From NCBI RefSeq assembly GCF_049647105.1, contig NZ_JBARWZ010000121.1, positions 35,733-99,732 on the forward strand: a stretch of 64,000 nt of DNA, written 5' to 3'. This stretch comes from Actinophytocola sp049647105. GTDB taxonomy: Bacteria; Actinomycetota; Actinomycetes; Mycobacteriales; Pseudonocardiaceae. The notes under the pieces were generated by a model, which saw nothing but the letters and a program-made list of their open reading frames with translations, had not been told where the DNA came from and ran no database searches. Every line of letters starts with the position of its first letter. The first letter of the stretch is position 1. Shown here in pieces: positions 52,804 to 61,500 of the stretch. Both the position numbers and the translations under genes were made by a program.

Positions 52804-53292
52804 ATGAGGACGTTCTCCAGCACCGGTGAGCTGGCCGGTGCGGTCGGCACGAAGCTCGGCACGTCGTCCTACCAGCCGGTGCTACAGCACGACGTCGACG
52901 TCTTCGCCGCGCTGACCGGGGACCTCCGGTGGATCCACATCGATCCAGCGCGTGCGCGATCCGGCCCGTACGGCGGACCGGTCGCACACGGGATGTACAC
53001 GCTGTCGCTCGTCGTGCCGATGCTCGCCGAGGTGTTCACCGTGGATGGTGTGACCGTGGTGGTGCACAAGGGTTTCGACCGGGTGCGGTGCTCCGGGCCG
53101 GTGCCGGTCGGCGCTCGGGTGCGGGTCGCCGCGGAGTTGCGGTCGGCGCACCAGGAGGCCCAGGGGCGCACCGAGGCCGTGGTGTCGGTGGCCGTCGAGG
53201 TCGAGGGGCAGCAGCGGCCGGCGTGCACGGCCGACCTGTGGTTGCAGTACCGGGAAGAGGTGGCGGAGACGTGGGTGCCGCTCGCGTCCTGA
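52804..53292 (+). CDS. MaoC-like hot-dog hydratase
   Basis: A 162-residue protein. The hydratase 2 motif is present as ALTGDLRWIHIDPARARSGPYGGPVAHGMYTLSL (residues 37-70), with the catalytic Asp and His of the (R)-specific enoyl-CoA hydratase fold. Members hydrate enoyl thioesters or dehydrate 3-hydroxyacyl thioesters. It is divergent from the second ScbR-like regulator and may be under its control, perhaps in making an acyl signal or lipid, but no acyl-chain enzyme is adjacent. Confidence 0.85.
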   Translation: MRTFSSTGELAGAVGTKLGTSSYQPVLQHDVDVFAALTGDLRWIHIDPARARSGPYGGPVAHGMYTLSLVVPMLAEVFTVDGVTVVVHKGFDRVRCSGPVPVGARVRVAAELRSAHQEAQGRTEAVVSVAVEVEGQQRPACTADLWLQYREEVAETWVPLAS

Positions 53293-53314
53293 TCGGCACC
53301 GACCCCGGCCGGCC

Positions 53315-54271
53315 TCAGGCCGTCGCGGCACCGAACGTGCGCCGGTAGTCCTTCGGCGCGACACCGACGATCTTGTAGAAGTGGTGGCGCATCAGTGCGG
53401 CGGAGCCGAAGCCGCACTCGTCGGCGACCTCCTCGACGCTCATGGGGGTGGCCTCGAGGAGCTGGCGCGCCCGCAGTACGCGCTGCATGGTGAGCCACTT
53501 GTTCGGCGTCGTGCCGGTCTCCGCGACGAACCGGCGCGCGAACGTGCGCTCGGACATCTGCGCACGACGGGCCAGGTCCGCGACCGTGTGCTCGACCCGC
53601 AGGTTGCCGAGCAACCAGGTGAGGATCGGCGAGAGGCTGTCGGCGGTGCACTCTGGGATCGGGAGTTCGACGTACTGGCGCTGGCCGCCGTCGCGCTGTG
53701 GCGGCACCACCATGCGGCGCGCGATCACGTTGGCGACGTGCGAGCCCAGTTCCCTGCGCACGAGGTGCAGGCACGCGTCGATCCCAGCCGCGGTGCCCGC
53801 GCTGGTGATGATGTTGCCGTCGTCGACGAACAGGACGTCGGGGTCGAGCTTGATCGACGGGAAGCGATCGAGGAGTTGCTGCCCGTGCCGCCAGTGGGTG
53901 GTGCAGTGGCGGCCGTCGAGCAGGCCCGCGGCACCGAGGATGAACGCGCCACTGCAGACGGACAGCAGGGTGGCGCCGCGGTCGGCGGCCCCGCGGAGGG
54001 CGTCGAGGACGGCGGGCGGGTAGTCGTCGCGCAGCGTCGCGGCGGGCACGGCGACGAGGTCGGCCCGCTCGACGGCGTCGAGCCCGTTGGCGGGGACGAG
54101 CTGCGCCCCGACGCTGGTCGGGAGCGGTTCGCCGGGCCGCTCACCGCAGACGAGGAAGTCGAACGCCGGCACCCCTTCTTCGGTCCGGTCGATGCCGAAC
54201 ACCTCGCAGACGACCCCGAACTCGAAGGGCGCGACCTTGTCGATCACGACGGCGGCGACGGTCTTCAGCAT
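53315..54271 (-). CDS. GlxA-family AraC-type transcriptional regulator
   Basis: A 318-residue protein. The N-terminal DJ-1/PfpI-like domain (about 1-170, with LLSVCSGAFILGAAGLLDGRHCTTHW) is followed by a C-terminal AraC double helix-turn-helix (about 215-315, VADLARRAQMSERTFARRFVAETGTTPNKWL and EEVADECGFGSAALMRHHFYKIVGVAPKDYRRTF). This is the usual GlxA/FtrA layout. The effector is unknown. It lies divergent from a small membrane protein gene. Confidence 0.92.
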   Translation of the reverse strand: MLKTVAAVVIDKVAPFEFGVVCEVFGIDRTEEGVPAFDFLVCGERPGEPLPTSVGAQLVPANGLDAVERADLVAVPAATLRDDYPPAVLDALRGAADRGATLLSVCSGAFILGAAGLLDGRHCTTHWRHGQQLLDRFPSIKLDPDVLFVDDGNIITSAGTAAGIDACLHLVRRELGSHVANVIARRMVVPPQRDGGQRQYVELPIPECTADSLSPILTWLLGNLRVEHTVADLARRAQMSERTFARRFVAETGTTPNKWLTMQRVLRARQLLEATPMSVEEVADECGFGSAALMRHHFYKIVGVAPKDYRRTFGAATA

Positions 54272-54357
54272 GCCTCCAGAGTAGATGGCAGGATTTTATC
54301 GCACAAGGTCTGTCCTGCCACTGTTGGCAGCAATGCGTCGAGCGCAAACTTAGTGCC

Positions 54358-54516
54358 ATGGAACTCCTGGTACTCATCGTGATCGTCGCCCTCGTCGTCT
54401 ACGGCCTCGAACGCAACAACCACCACACCCCAGAACACCCCCACCTGCACGGCAGCACCGACATCCAGAACCGAGACAAAGAACGCACCACCACCGACCT
54501 ACAAACCCACGCGTGA
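54358..54516 (+). CDS. Small membrane protein (52 residues)
   Basis: The frame begins MELLVLIVIVALVVYGLERNN and continues with a polar, His/Thr-rich tail. A single N-terminal membrane helix with a short cytoplasmic tail is a common layout for small actinomycete membrane proteins. No Shine-Dalgarno sequence stands out. Its stop is directly followed by repeat array A2. It was included because the composition is coherent and protein-like; function unknown. Confidence 0.5.
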   Translation: MELLVLIVIVALVVYGLERNNHHTPEHPHLHGSTDIQNRDKERTTTDLQTHA

Positions 54517-54518
54517 CC

Positions 54519-54848
54519 CCGCGAGTCCACGGTTCAGAACCCGCGAGTCCACCGTTCAGGACCCGCGAGTCCACCGTTCAGAACCCGCGAGTCCACCGTT
54601 CAGAACCCGCGAGTCCACCGTTCAGAACCCGCGAGTCCACGGTTCAGAACCCGCGAGTCCACGGTTCAGAACCCGCGAGTCCACGGTTCAGAACCCGCGA
54701 GTCCACCGTTCAGAACCCGCGAGTCCACCGTTCAGAACCCGCGAGTCCACCGTTCAGAACCCGCGAGTCCACGGTTCAGGACCCGCGAGTCTTCGATTCA
54801 GGACCCGCGAGTCTTCGGTTCAGGACCCGCGAGTTCAACCCGCACGAC
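54519..54848 (+). repeat. 22-bp tandem repeat array A2 (15 units)
   Basis: About 15 head-to-tail units of exactly 22 bases read CGCGAGTCCAC(C/G)GTTCAG plus AACC or GACC, starting at 54519 and ending in three diverged units. Units with GG have an internal dyad GGTTC-A-GAACC. The array lies between the 3' ends of two convergent genes. There are no unique spacers, so it is not a CRISPR. The same units occur inverted at 55839-56001 and mixed at 41089-41180. Confidence 0.93.
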
Positions 54849-54872
54849 TTCCGAGTTCGACGATCGCGGTCG

Positions 54873-55770
54873 CTACGCCGCGACCCGGCGCCAGAACGCC
54901 CGCCGGATCGCGGCGTGCAACTCGGCGGGCTCCTTCAGATCCGCGGCCGTCGCCCTGAACACCGTCCACCCCATCCGACGCAGGTAGTCCTCGCGCGCGA
55001 CGTCCCGCTCCACCCGGTTGACATGAGCCGCGAACCCCTCGTACTCCAGGGCCACCCGCGGCTCCTCCCACGCGAAATCCAGTCGGCATCGCACGTTCCC
55101 GTCGAGATCCGCCACCGGCACCTGCTGAGCCGGGATCGGGAGCCCGGCGTCGAACAGCCCCAGCAGGAGCCAGCTCTCCGCGGGTGACTCGGCCAGCCCC
55201 GTCGCGAGGTCGAGCAGGATCTCCGCGCGCCGCGTCCCGCGACGGTCCTTCCGGACCGTGATCCGGTGCGCCACCTCCGCGCGAAACTCGGTTCGCTCGT
55301 TCGGTGGCGTCATCGCGAGGGCCTGGTCGGCGCAAGCGAGGGCAGTCGGGCGGGACGCACGGCAGAGCAACTCGGTGAGTGCGCACTCGAGGGCGTAGAC
55401 CCGCAGGCCGTCGAGCACCATGACGTCCTGTTCGTCGTAACTGCCGTGGTGCACCGCGATGTCGGCCGTCGGCCGGAGCGGCCGGTCGTAGGCGACGAGC
55501 ACGTGGACGCGGCCTAAGTCGGCGACGTCACAGCCGAACAGCGCCGCCGCGGTGTGGCTGGTGAGCACCGCGTGTTCGCCGGCCACCAACAGCGCCGCCG
55601 CGCGGCACGCGTGTGGAACTCGAGCTGCCGGGTCCGGTCGACCAGTACGTCTCTCGTCACCCTGACCAGGCGTCCTTCGCGCTGAACGCGCGCACCCCGA
55701 GCACGCCGAGGTCCCGATGGAGGTCGGCACGACGGTGGGCGCCGTGGCGTCCGGGAGGAAGTTCGATCAC
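54873..55770 (-). pseudogene. Frameshifted nuclease-fold (DUF559/Vsr-like) protein gene
   Basis: The C-terminal 250 residues are in one frame: AVLTSHTAAALFGCD...LRVYALECALTELLC...and CRLDFAWEEPRVALEYEGFAAHV..ERDVAREDYLRRMGWTVFR, the DUF559/Vsr-like restriction-fold tail (DFAW, EYEG) of an actinobacterial family with an N-terminal AbiEi-like winged helix. The expected N-terminus is in two other frames: VIELPPGRHGAHRRADLHRDLGV from GTG 55770, then GRLVRVTRDVLVDRTRQLEFHTRAA. The two frame changes fall near 55673 and 55605, both in GC-rich runs. Either a recent pseudogene or sequence errors. Confidence 0.65.
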
Positions 55771-55838
55771 GCCGGACACGGTGCCAGGCGCGGCGTCCCC
55801 GGTTCGCCGACAAGCGCCGACCTGTGGACAACTGTCAG

Positions 55839-56001
55839 TCTCGCGGGTCATATGGGTTGAACTCGCGGGTCCCGAACGGTGGACTCGCGGGTCCCGAACC
55901 GAAGACTCGCGGGTCCCGAACGGTGGACTCGCGGGTTCTGAACCGAAGACTCGCGGGTTCTGAACCGAAGACTCGCGGGTTCTGAACCGAGGACTCGCGG
56001 T
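55839..56001 (-). repeat. 22-bp tandem repeat array A3 (seven units, inverted to A2)
   Basis: Seven units of 22 bases read ACTCGCGGGT(C/T)C(C/T)GAAC plus CGAAG or GGTGG, the reverse complement type of array A2. A2 and A3 thus form a large inverted pair around the frameshifted nuclease-like gene. Units alternate between two variants, which suggests duplication of pairs. The remaining bases of this 304-base intergenic region hold the SDR promoter and ribosome site. Confidence 0.9.
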
Positions 56002-56074
56002 GGTATTGCGTTGTGTTCTGGGGGCTGGGATGCTCGGGGAAACATTCCTGCTGGATTGTATGTCAGGAGTTTCG

Positions 56075-56941
56075 ATGGCGCGGCGTCCTCGTTCACTGGC
56101 CGGGAAGGTTGTCGTGATCACCGGGGGTGGTCGCGGGATCGGCGCCGCTACGGCTTCTGCCCTGGTCAAGAACGGGGCCTCGATCGCCATCGGCGACCTC
56201 GACCTTGATGTCGCCAAGGGGACGGCGGACGACATCGGCGGTGACGCCGTCGCCCTTCCGCTCGACGTCACCGACCGCGGCGGGTTCTCGCGGTTCCTCG
56301 ACGACGTCGAGAAGCAGCTCGGGCCCATCGACGTACTGATCAACAACGCGGGGATCATGCCGCTCGGCCCACTCGAGGACGAGGACGACCGCACCACCGC
56401 GCACCAGCTCGCCATCAACCTGCACGCCGTCATCCACGGCACCCGCGAAGGCGTGCGCCGCATGCGGCCCCGGGGGACCGGGCACATCGTCAACATCGCG
56501 TCCGCCGCGGGCAAGGCCGGTTTCCCCGGCGGTGCGACGTACTGCGCGACCAAGCACGGTGTCGTCGGGCTGTCCGAGGCCGTCCGCGCCGAGCTGCGCG
56601 GCTCGGGTGTCGAGATCTCCGTGATCATGCCTGCCATCGTGCGCACCGAGCTCGCGTCCGGTCTCACCGACGCGCGGTTCATCAAGTCGATCGAGGCGTC
56701 CGACGTCGCCGACGCGATCGTGAAGACGTTGCAGCGGCCCAAGTTCGATGTGTTCGTACCTCGGTCACTCGACGCGACGTTCCGCTTCACGCGCCTGCTT
56801 CCCCGCGCGGCAGCCGAATGGGTGTCGCGCACACTCAAGGGTGACCAGATCCTGCTCGGAGCGTCACCGGAAGCACGCCGCGAGTACGAGGCCCGCGCCG
56901 CCGCCAGCGCGCCGACGACCGACCGGGAGATCAGCGGATGA
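56075..56941 (+). CDS. Short-chain dehydrogenase/reductase
   Basis: A 288-residue classical SDR. It has the cofactor loop VVITGGGRGIGAATASALV (residues 15-33), D-L-D-V acidic NAD site, NNAG at about 92, catalytic Ser in VNIASAAGKAG and YCATK (Tyr/Lys about 158-162). A 50-residue tail is typical of a mycobacterial/actinomycete group often paired with aldehyde dehydrogenases. AGGAG precedes the chosen ATG by seven bases. The stop overlaps the next start as ATGA, so the two enzymes are co-translated and may act in sequence on an alcohol and its aldehyde. Confidence 0.9.
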   Translation: MARRPRSLAGKVVVITGGGRGIGAATASALVKNGASIAIGDLDLDVAKGTADDIGGDAVALPLDVTDRGGFSRFLDDVEKQLGPIDVLINNAGIMPLGPLEDEDDRTTAHQLAINLHAVIHGTREGVRRMRPRGTGHIVNIASAAGKAGFPGGATYCATKHGVVGLSEAVRAELRGSGVEISVIMPAIVRTELASGLTDARFIKSIEASDVADAIVKTLQRPKFDVFVPRSLDATFRFTRLLPRAAAEWVSRTLKGDQILLGASPEARREYEARAAASAPTTDREISG

Positions 56942-58491
56942 GCCGCCCGCCCGCACTGACCGACACGCTCCTCGACACGCTGCACACTCGCGTCTGTGCG
57001 TCCACTTCGGACACCTACACGTCGACGGAGGTCTTCACGGGCGGCGACCTGGCGGTGTTGCCCTCGTCGACGGTCACCGACGTGCACACCGCGTACGAAC
57101 GGGCGGCCCGCGCACAGCAGGAGTGGGCGGCACGGCCGGTCGAGGACCGGCTCGCCGTCTTCCACCGGTTCCACGCGCTGCTGATCCGGGACCGCGAAAT
57201 CCTCATCGACCTGCTGCAGGCCGAGACCGGCAAGTCGCGCCGTGACGCGTTCGAGGAGCTGTGCGAGCCGGCGCTGGTGACGAGCTACTACCTGCGCACG
57301 GCGCGGAAGTTGTTGCGCCCCAAGAAGAGGGCCGGCCTGCTGCCGGCCGCGATCAAGCTCACCGAGCTGCGGCAGCCGAAGGGTGTCGTCGGGATCATCT
57401 CGCCGTGGAACTACCCGTTCGCGCTGGCGCTCGGCGACCTGATCCCGGCGCTGATCGCGGGCAACGGGGTGGTGGTGAAGCCGGACAGCCAGACCGCACT
57501 GAGCCCGCTGTTCGGTGCCGACCTGCTGTACCGGGCGGGCCTGCCCGAGGATCTGCTGCAGGTGGTGCTGGGCGACGGTCCCACGATCGGTGGCGCGGTA
57601 GTGGACACCTGTGACTACATAGGGTTTACGGGTTCGACGAGCACCGGCGCGCTGATCGGGGCGCGTGCGGGTGAGCGGCTGATCGGGTGCTCGCTGGAGC
57701 TTGGCGGCAAGAACCCGATGATCGTGCTGGACGACGCGGACGTGGCGGTGACGGCGCGGTCGGCGGTGCGTGGGTGTTTCGCGAACGCGGGGCAGCTCTG
57801 CCTTTCACTGGAACGGATCTACGTGCCGGACGCGATCTTCGACAGGTTCGCGGACGCGTTCGTCGCGGAGGCGGGGCGGCTGCGGCAGGAGGCGGGGTAC
57901 TCCTACAGTGCCGACATCGGGTCGCTGACGTCGCAGCGGGCGCTGAAGACGGTGTCGGAGCACGTGGACGACGCGCGTGCGAAGGGCGCGACGGTGCTGA
58001 CCGGTGGGCGGCCACGGCCGGATCTGGGGCCGTACTTCTACGAGCCGACGGTACTGACGGACGTCACGCCGGACATGCTGTGCCACGCGTCGGAGACGTT
58101 CGGGCCGGTGGTGACGCTGTACCCGTACGCGACGGAGGCCGAGGCCGTGTCGCTCGCGAACGACACGGACTACGGTTTGAACGCGAGCGTGTACGGGCGG
58201 GATCTGGTGCGGGCGAGTCAGGTGGCGGCACGGCTGCGCACGGGGACCGTCAACGTGAACGACGGGTACGCGTCGGCGTTCGGGTCGACGGACGCGCCGA
58301 TGGGCGGGATGGGTGCTTCCGGGCTGGGTCGGCGCCATGGCGCGGAAGGGTTGCTGCGGTACACGGAGGTGCAATCCGTTGCGGCACAGAAGGTTGACAT
58401 GCTGAACCCGCCGAAGTGGATGCCGCACGGGGCGTATTCACGATTCATGGCGGCGTCGCTGCGACTGATGAAGAAGACGCGCCTGCGTTAG
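56938..58491 (+). CDS. Succinate-semialdehyde-type dehydrogenase (ALDH superfamily)
   Basis: A 517-residue aldehyde dehydrogenase. PWNYPFALALGDLIPALIAGN is the NAD(P) motif, GFTGSTSTG the Rossmann loop, Glu254 in LELGGKNP the base and Cys288 in NAGQLC the nucleophile. Overall it matches the GabD2-like succinate-semialdehyde dehydrogenases of actinobacteria (GIISPWNYPF, MGGMGASGLGRRHG). It should oxidise an aldehyde to an acid with NAD(P)+. Co-translated with the SDR upstream. The real substrate could be a larger aldehyde. Confidence 0.9.
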   Translation: MSRPPALTDTLLDTLHTRVCASTSDTYTSTEVFTGGDLAVLPSSTVTDVHTAYERAARAQQEWAARPVEDRLAVFHRFHALLIRDREILIDLLQAETGKSRRDAFEELCEPALVTSYYLRTARKLLRPKKRAGLLPAAIKLTELRQPKGVVGIISPWNYPFALALGDLIPALIAGNGVVVKPDSQTALSPLFGADLLYRAGLPEDLLQVVLGDGPTIGGAVVDTCDYIGFTGSTSTGALIGARAGERLIGCSLELGGKNPMIVLDDADVAVTARSAVRGCFANAGQLCLSLERIYVPDAIFDRFADAFVAEAGRLRQEAGYSYSADIGSLTSQRALKTVSEHVDDARAKGATVLTGGRPRPDLGPYFYEPTVLTDVTPDMLCHASETFGPVVTLYPYATEAEAVSLANDTDYGLNASVYGRDLVRASQVAARLRTGTVNVNDGYASAFGSTDAPMGGMGASGLGRRHGAEGLLRYTEVQSVAAQKVDMLNPPKWMPHGAYSRFMAASLRLMKKTRLR

Positions 58492-58520
58492 AGCCTTTGA
58501 TGCCGGGAGGCGGGCCCCGT

Positions 58521-59594
58521 TCAATCAGCGCTCGGGTCCACCAGCGGTGCCATGTCGGAGAACACCCCGTTGAGGTCGGCGGACGGCACCCCGTCCGTCG
58601 CCATGTACCGCACCGCCAGCCCCGCGGTGACCTGGTTGATCGTCCGGTTGAACCGCGAACTGACGACAAGCCCGCCCGCGAGTGGCGGCTTGACCGTCAG
58701 GAACCGCTCGACCGTCGGGCCCACCCTGGACGGGCGGTCCGACGGCAACGCCAGGACACACACCGAGGGCATCAGCTTCCATACGCGCTTGACGTCGGCG
58801 AAATGCGACAGGTCGACGTGCTCGTACCCCAGCTCCTTCGCGGCGGCGTCGACCTCGGGCGGCACGCTTCCCTCGTCCGGTGTGACCACCACCATCGAGG
58901 CGGACTCTGGCGCGCCGAGCAGGCATCGGATGATCTCGACCCGCTCGTCGATCACGTTCATCAGGTCGAACTCCGGCACCCGGCGGGCGAATCTGCGTAC
59001 GAGCCGGTGCCGCTGGCGCAGATCCCGGAACAACGCCTGGGTCGCGGGGTCGCCAGGATCGGGTGCGTCCAGCTCGGCGACCGCCAGGTCGTGCAGCAGC
59101 AACGCGGCGCGCGCGTGCAGTTGCCCGGCCCGCCCGAGCAGCCCCAGCTCGACGAGATCCCAGCTCTCGGTCGCGCTCGCGATGGACACCGACGCCAGCT
59201 CGAGCAGCTCCCGTTTCTCTGCCTCGTCCGCCGAGGGCAGTTGATCGATCAGGACGTGCTCTGCGGCCAGCAGACCGGACGGCACCTCATCGTCGGGTGC
59301 CGGAGTCGCGAGTGCCCGCGCCTGCCGGTTCAGCCTGCCGGTCTGCTCCAGTACCCGCAGCTCCTCGGCAATGCTCTCCAGCGCTCCCGGCGCAAGCCGG
59401 TACCGCACGTACCGGCCACCACGTCCGGACCTGCTGCCACGAGGAACGGTTTCGACGCGTTCGAGCAGGTCGCCTTCCCGTTTCAGCACGGTGCGGATGG
59501 AGGTGAGCTGTACACCGCTGAGTTCAGCGAGGTCAGCGGTGGTGAAGTCAGCCAACTGAATCATCGCGGCAAGGGTGCGATAGCGCTCCAGCAT
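58521..59594 (-). CDS. Winged-helix protein of unknown function
   Basis: A 357-residue protein. Residues 1-70 form a winged helix (MIQLADFTTADLAELSGVQLTSIRTVLKREGDLLERVE..GGRYVRYRLAPG). The middle (about 100-210) is all-helical, TPR-like in feel (DEAEKRELLELASVSIASATESWDLVELGLLGRAGQLHARAALLLHDLAVAEL). The C-terminal part (about 225-340) looks like an alpha/beta domain (ASMVVVTPDEGS, VCVLALPSDRPS). I do not recognise the family. It lies 80 bases behind the HECxSH gene and is probably its regulator or partner; a dyad sits upstream of its start. Confidence 0.7.
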   Translation of the reverse strand: MLERYRTLAAMIQLADFTTADLAELSGVQLTSIRTVLKREGDLLERVETVPRGSRSGRGGRYVRYRLAPGALESIAEELRVLEQTGRLNRQARALATPAPDDEVPSGLLAAEHVLIDQLPSADEAEKRELLELASVSIASATESWDLVELGLLGRAGQLHARAALLLHDLAVAELDAPDPGDPATQALFRDLRQRHRLVRRFARRVPEFDLMNVIDERVEIIRCLLGAPESASMVVVTPDEGSVPPEVDAAAKELGYEHVDLSHFADVKRVWKLMPSVCVLALPSDRPSRVGPTVERFLTVKPPLAGGLVVSSRFNRTINQVTAGLAVRYMATDGVPSADLNGVFSDMAPLVDPSAD

Positions 59595-59629
59595 GGGCCA
59601 CCTCCCAATGCGCGAAGTTTCAGCGTAAC

Positions 59630-59643
59630 TGACTCATTAGTCA
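59630..59643. promoter_or_regulatory. Dyad upstream of the winged-helix gene
   Basis: TGACT-CATT-AGTCA is a perfect 5-bp dyad 36-49 bases upstream of the winged-helix protein's start, in the short AT-richer gap behind the HECxSH gene. Outer arms GTAAC (59625-59629) and GTTAC (59660-59664) may extend it. A binding site for the winged-helix protein itself is the simplest reading. Confidence 0.45.
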
Positions 59644-59674
59644 TCTGACAAACGGTAGTTGTTACACCTCGAGA

Positions 59675-60865
59675 TCACTTCGAGACGTGCTGAAGTCCGA
59701 GCCGGGCACGGCCGTTGAGCGTCGCCGTCGTCCCGGCCGTCTCGACGAGCCGCTCGAGACATCCGTCCTCGCGGTACCGGACGAGCGCCGCGAGCAGCGC
59801 CGCCCGCGCCGAATGCCGGGCAAACCGCTGGTCCGGGTTGAATGCCGCGCGGAACCGCTGGACGAGCGTGTCCCGCGCGGCCGGGCTGAGTGCCGAGGTG
59901 TTGAGCTCGAACGACAACCGCAGGAACACCTCGTCCGGTATACCGGCACGCTGCATCGCCTGCAGGGTGCTGGTCGCCGCCCGCCACCCTTCGGCCCGGC
60001 GGTTCGCGGCACGAGCCAGCCGCGACGACACCTTGTGCCGGGCGTCGCACATCCGTCTTCCGCCGCTCTCGAAGAAGTCCCGCCGGTGCGCATGCGGGAT
60101 CAGCTCGACCCGTTCACACGGGACGCGGTTGTGCAGCACGTGTTCGAACACGGTGCGGGCAGCGAGATCCATCCACCCCTCGGCGAACTGGCTCGCCGGG
60201 TCCGGCGCCTGTCGCCCCTCGTCCCACGGGCCCTGCATGACGTGGCTGACGCACTCGTGGAACAGCACGAACGGCAGCGCACTGAGCGCGTCGTTCTCGA
60301 AGCTGCCCGGGACGAGCGTCAGGCGCAGCGTCTGCAGGTGCCTCTTGGTGCCGACGCAGCACTGCTCCATATGGCAGCCGAGGTGGACCGCGGCGGCGCC
60401 GGTGAACGGGGATTCGAAGCTCTGGTCGAGTGGATCCGGGTCGTGGTCGATCCTGATCCGCAAACTCGAAACCAGATTCCTGGGTACCGCCACCTGGTGG
60501 TGCCGGTACCAGGTGGCGGCTGCCTTCGCGACGACCACGCAGAGTTTTTCGAACGGATCGCTGTTCGCCTTCGCGAGCTTGCGGAGATAGGGCCGGTAAG
60601 ATCGCAGAATGCGATCCCGTGCCGCCGCGTACGGACCGCCGACGGCCGCGGTGATCTTTTCCAGGAGAATCTCGGCGTAACGGTCCGGCGGCGCACCGTC
60701 CGCCGCGCCGGCCTCGCCCTTCACGATCCCTTCGATCAGCCCTCGAACGATGCGGTACGTCTCGTCGTTGTTCGATTCGCCGTCTTCGTTGTCGATGCAC
60801 GCGTACCAGGCCCACCTGGCGACCAACGCGTTGTGGGCACTGGGTTCCAGCAGTGTCCGGTTCAT
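59675..60865 (-). CDS. HECxSH-motif putative metalloprotein, unknown family
   Basis: A 396-residue protein, mostly helical, that I cannot assign to a named family. The centre holds LPFVLFHECVSHVMQGPW (about 200-217) and, 18 residues on, FAEGWMDLAARTVFEH. A His-Glu pair on a helix followed by EGW(M)D recalls zinc-peptidase layout, but the second His is one residue further than in HExxH. Upstream are GCHMEQCCVGTKRHLQTLRLTLVPG and a basic helix-rich N-terminus (RDRILRSYRPYLRKLAKANSDPF). Its ATG overlaps the stop of the small membrane protein as ATGA, so the two are coupled. Confidence 0.65.
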   Translation of the reverse strand: MNRTLLEPSAHNALVARWAWYACIDNEDGESNNDETYRIVRGLIEGIVKGEAGAADGAPPDRYAEILLEKITAAVGGPYAAARDRILRSYRPYLRKLAKANSDPFEKLCVVVAKAAATWYRHHQVAVPRNLVSSLRIRIDHDPDPLDQSFESPFTGAAAVHLGCHMEQCCVGTKRHLQTLRLTLVPGSFENDALSALPFVLFHECVSHVMQGPWDEGRQAPDPASQFAEGWMDLAARTVFEHVLHNRVPCERVELIPHAHRRDFFESGGRRMCDARHKVSSRLARAANRRAEGWRAATSTLQAMQRAGIPDEVFLRLSFELNTSALSPAARDTLVQRFRAAFNPDQRFARHSARAALLAALVRYREDGCLERLVETAGTTATLNGRARLGLQHVSK

Positions 60866-61194
60866 TCGCGTCCGGCTTCCTCCTCGACCGAGGGCCCCAC
60901 CGCGTTGATTCCCCACCGGCGGCGAATTCGCGGCAGCAGCAGGTCCTTCCAGATGTCGATCACGGGTGGTGCGACAAAAGCGATCACGAGCGCGACGGTC
61001 GCCGGATCAAGCCCAGCTCCGTTCGCCGACACGGTGATCGAACCGGCGCCAAGCATGTCCGGGTCGACATTCCGCGCTCGGATCTCGTCGGCGAGCTCCG
61101 GATCACCGGGGACCGAGGCGAGCAGATCGTCCACAATGCGCTGGAGGTCGCCGGGACCCTGACTGCCGAGGCGATAGGTCATGACATCTGCCAT
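60862..61194 (-). CDS. Small membrane-associated protein heading the operon
   Basis: A 110-residue protein. The N-terminal half is acidic and polar (MTYRLGSQGPGDLQRIVDDLLASVPGDPELADEIRARNVDP). It is followed by a short strand region (SITVSANG), one hydrophobic segment (LDPATVALVIAFVAPPVIDIW) and a basic end (LLLPRIRRRWG). GGACGGAG stands 7-14 bases before the ATG. Small proteins of this build occur as constant components next to effectors in actinobacterial conflict systems, but that link is inference. Coupled by ATGA to the HECxSH gene. Confidence 0.65.
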   Translation of the reverse strand: MADVMTYRLGSQGPGDLQRIVDDLLASVPGDPELADEIRARNVDPDMLGAGSITVSANGAGLDPATVALVIAFVAPPVIDIWKDLLLPRIRRRWGINAVGPSVEEEAGRE

Positions 61195-61500
61195 GGTGTG
61201 CTCCGTCCTGCCATCTCGAACATCGCACAATCAACGATCGCGTCAGCAGGGAACGCAATTTCCGGACCGAACTGTCACCATTTTGTCCATTCGCCCATCC
61301 CATGGGCTGTCTGTGAACTGGGAAGGCCGCCCTCTTGTGAAGGCGGGCTCGGCGAGGGAACTATCAGCTATCGGGCGTACGCCGACCGTGAGGGCACCTC
61401 GGCAACGAAGCACCACGAGGTTCGGCGGTGTGCGGCCAACAACTGAAGATCAACCTCCAGCGCCGGCCCGCCCGGTCGGCGTCCCCTGTGGGAGGAACGC
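61195..61500. other. Divergent intergenic region
   Basis: The 306 bases between the small membrane protein gene and the secreted carboxypeptidase gene contain no convincing ORF. They should hold two divergent promoters. GGGAGGAACGC directly precedes the carboxypeptidase GTG and is its ribosome site. I see no strong dyad or terminator. Confidence 0.5.

Noticed and set aside
54519..54848. Possible CRISPR array
   Set aside because: The 22-bp units follow each other without spacers and no cas gene is present, so it is a tandem minisatellite.
61195..61500. Mobile element or integration site near the protease genes
   Set aside because: No transposase, integrase, inverted terminal repeats or target duplications were seen here or elsewhere in the window.
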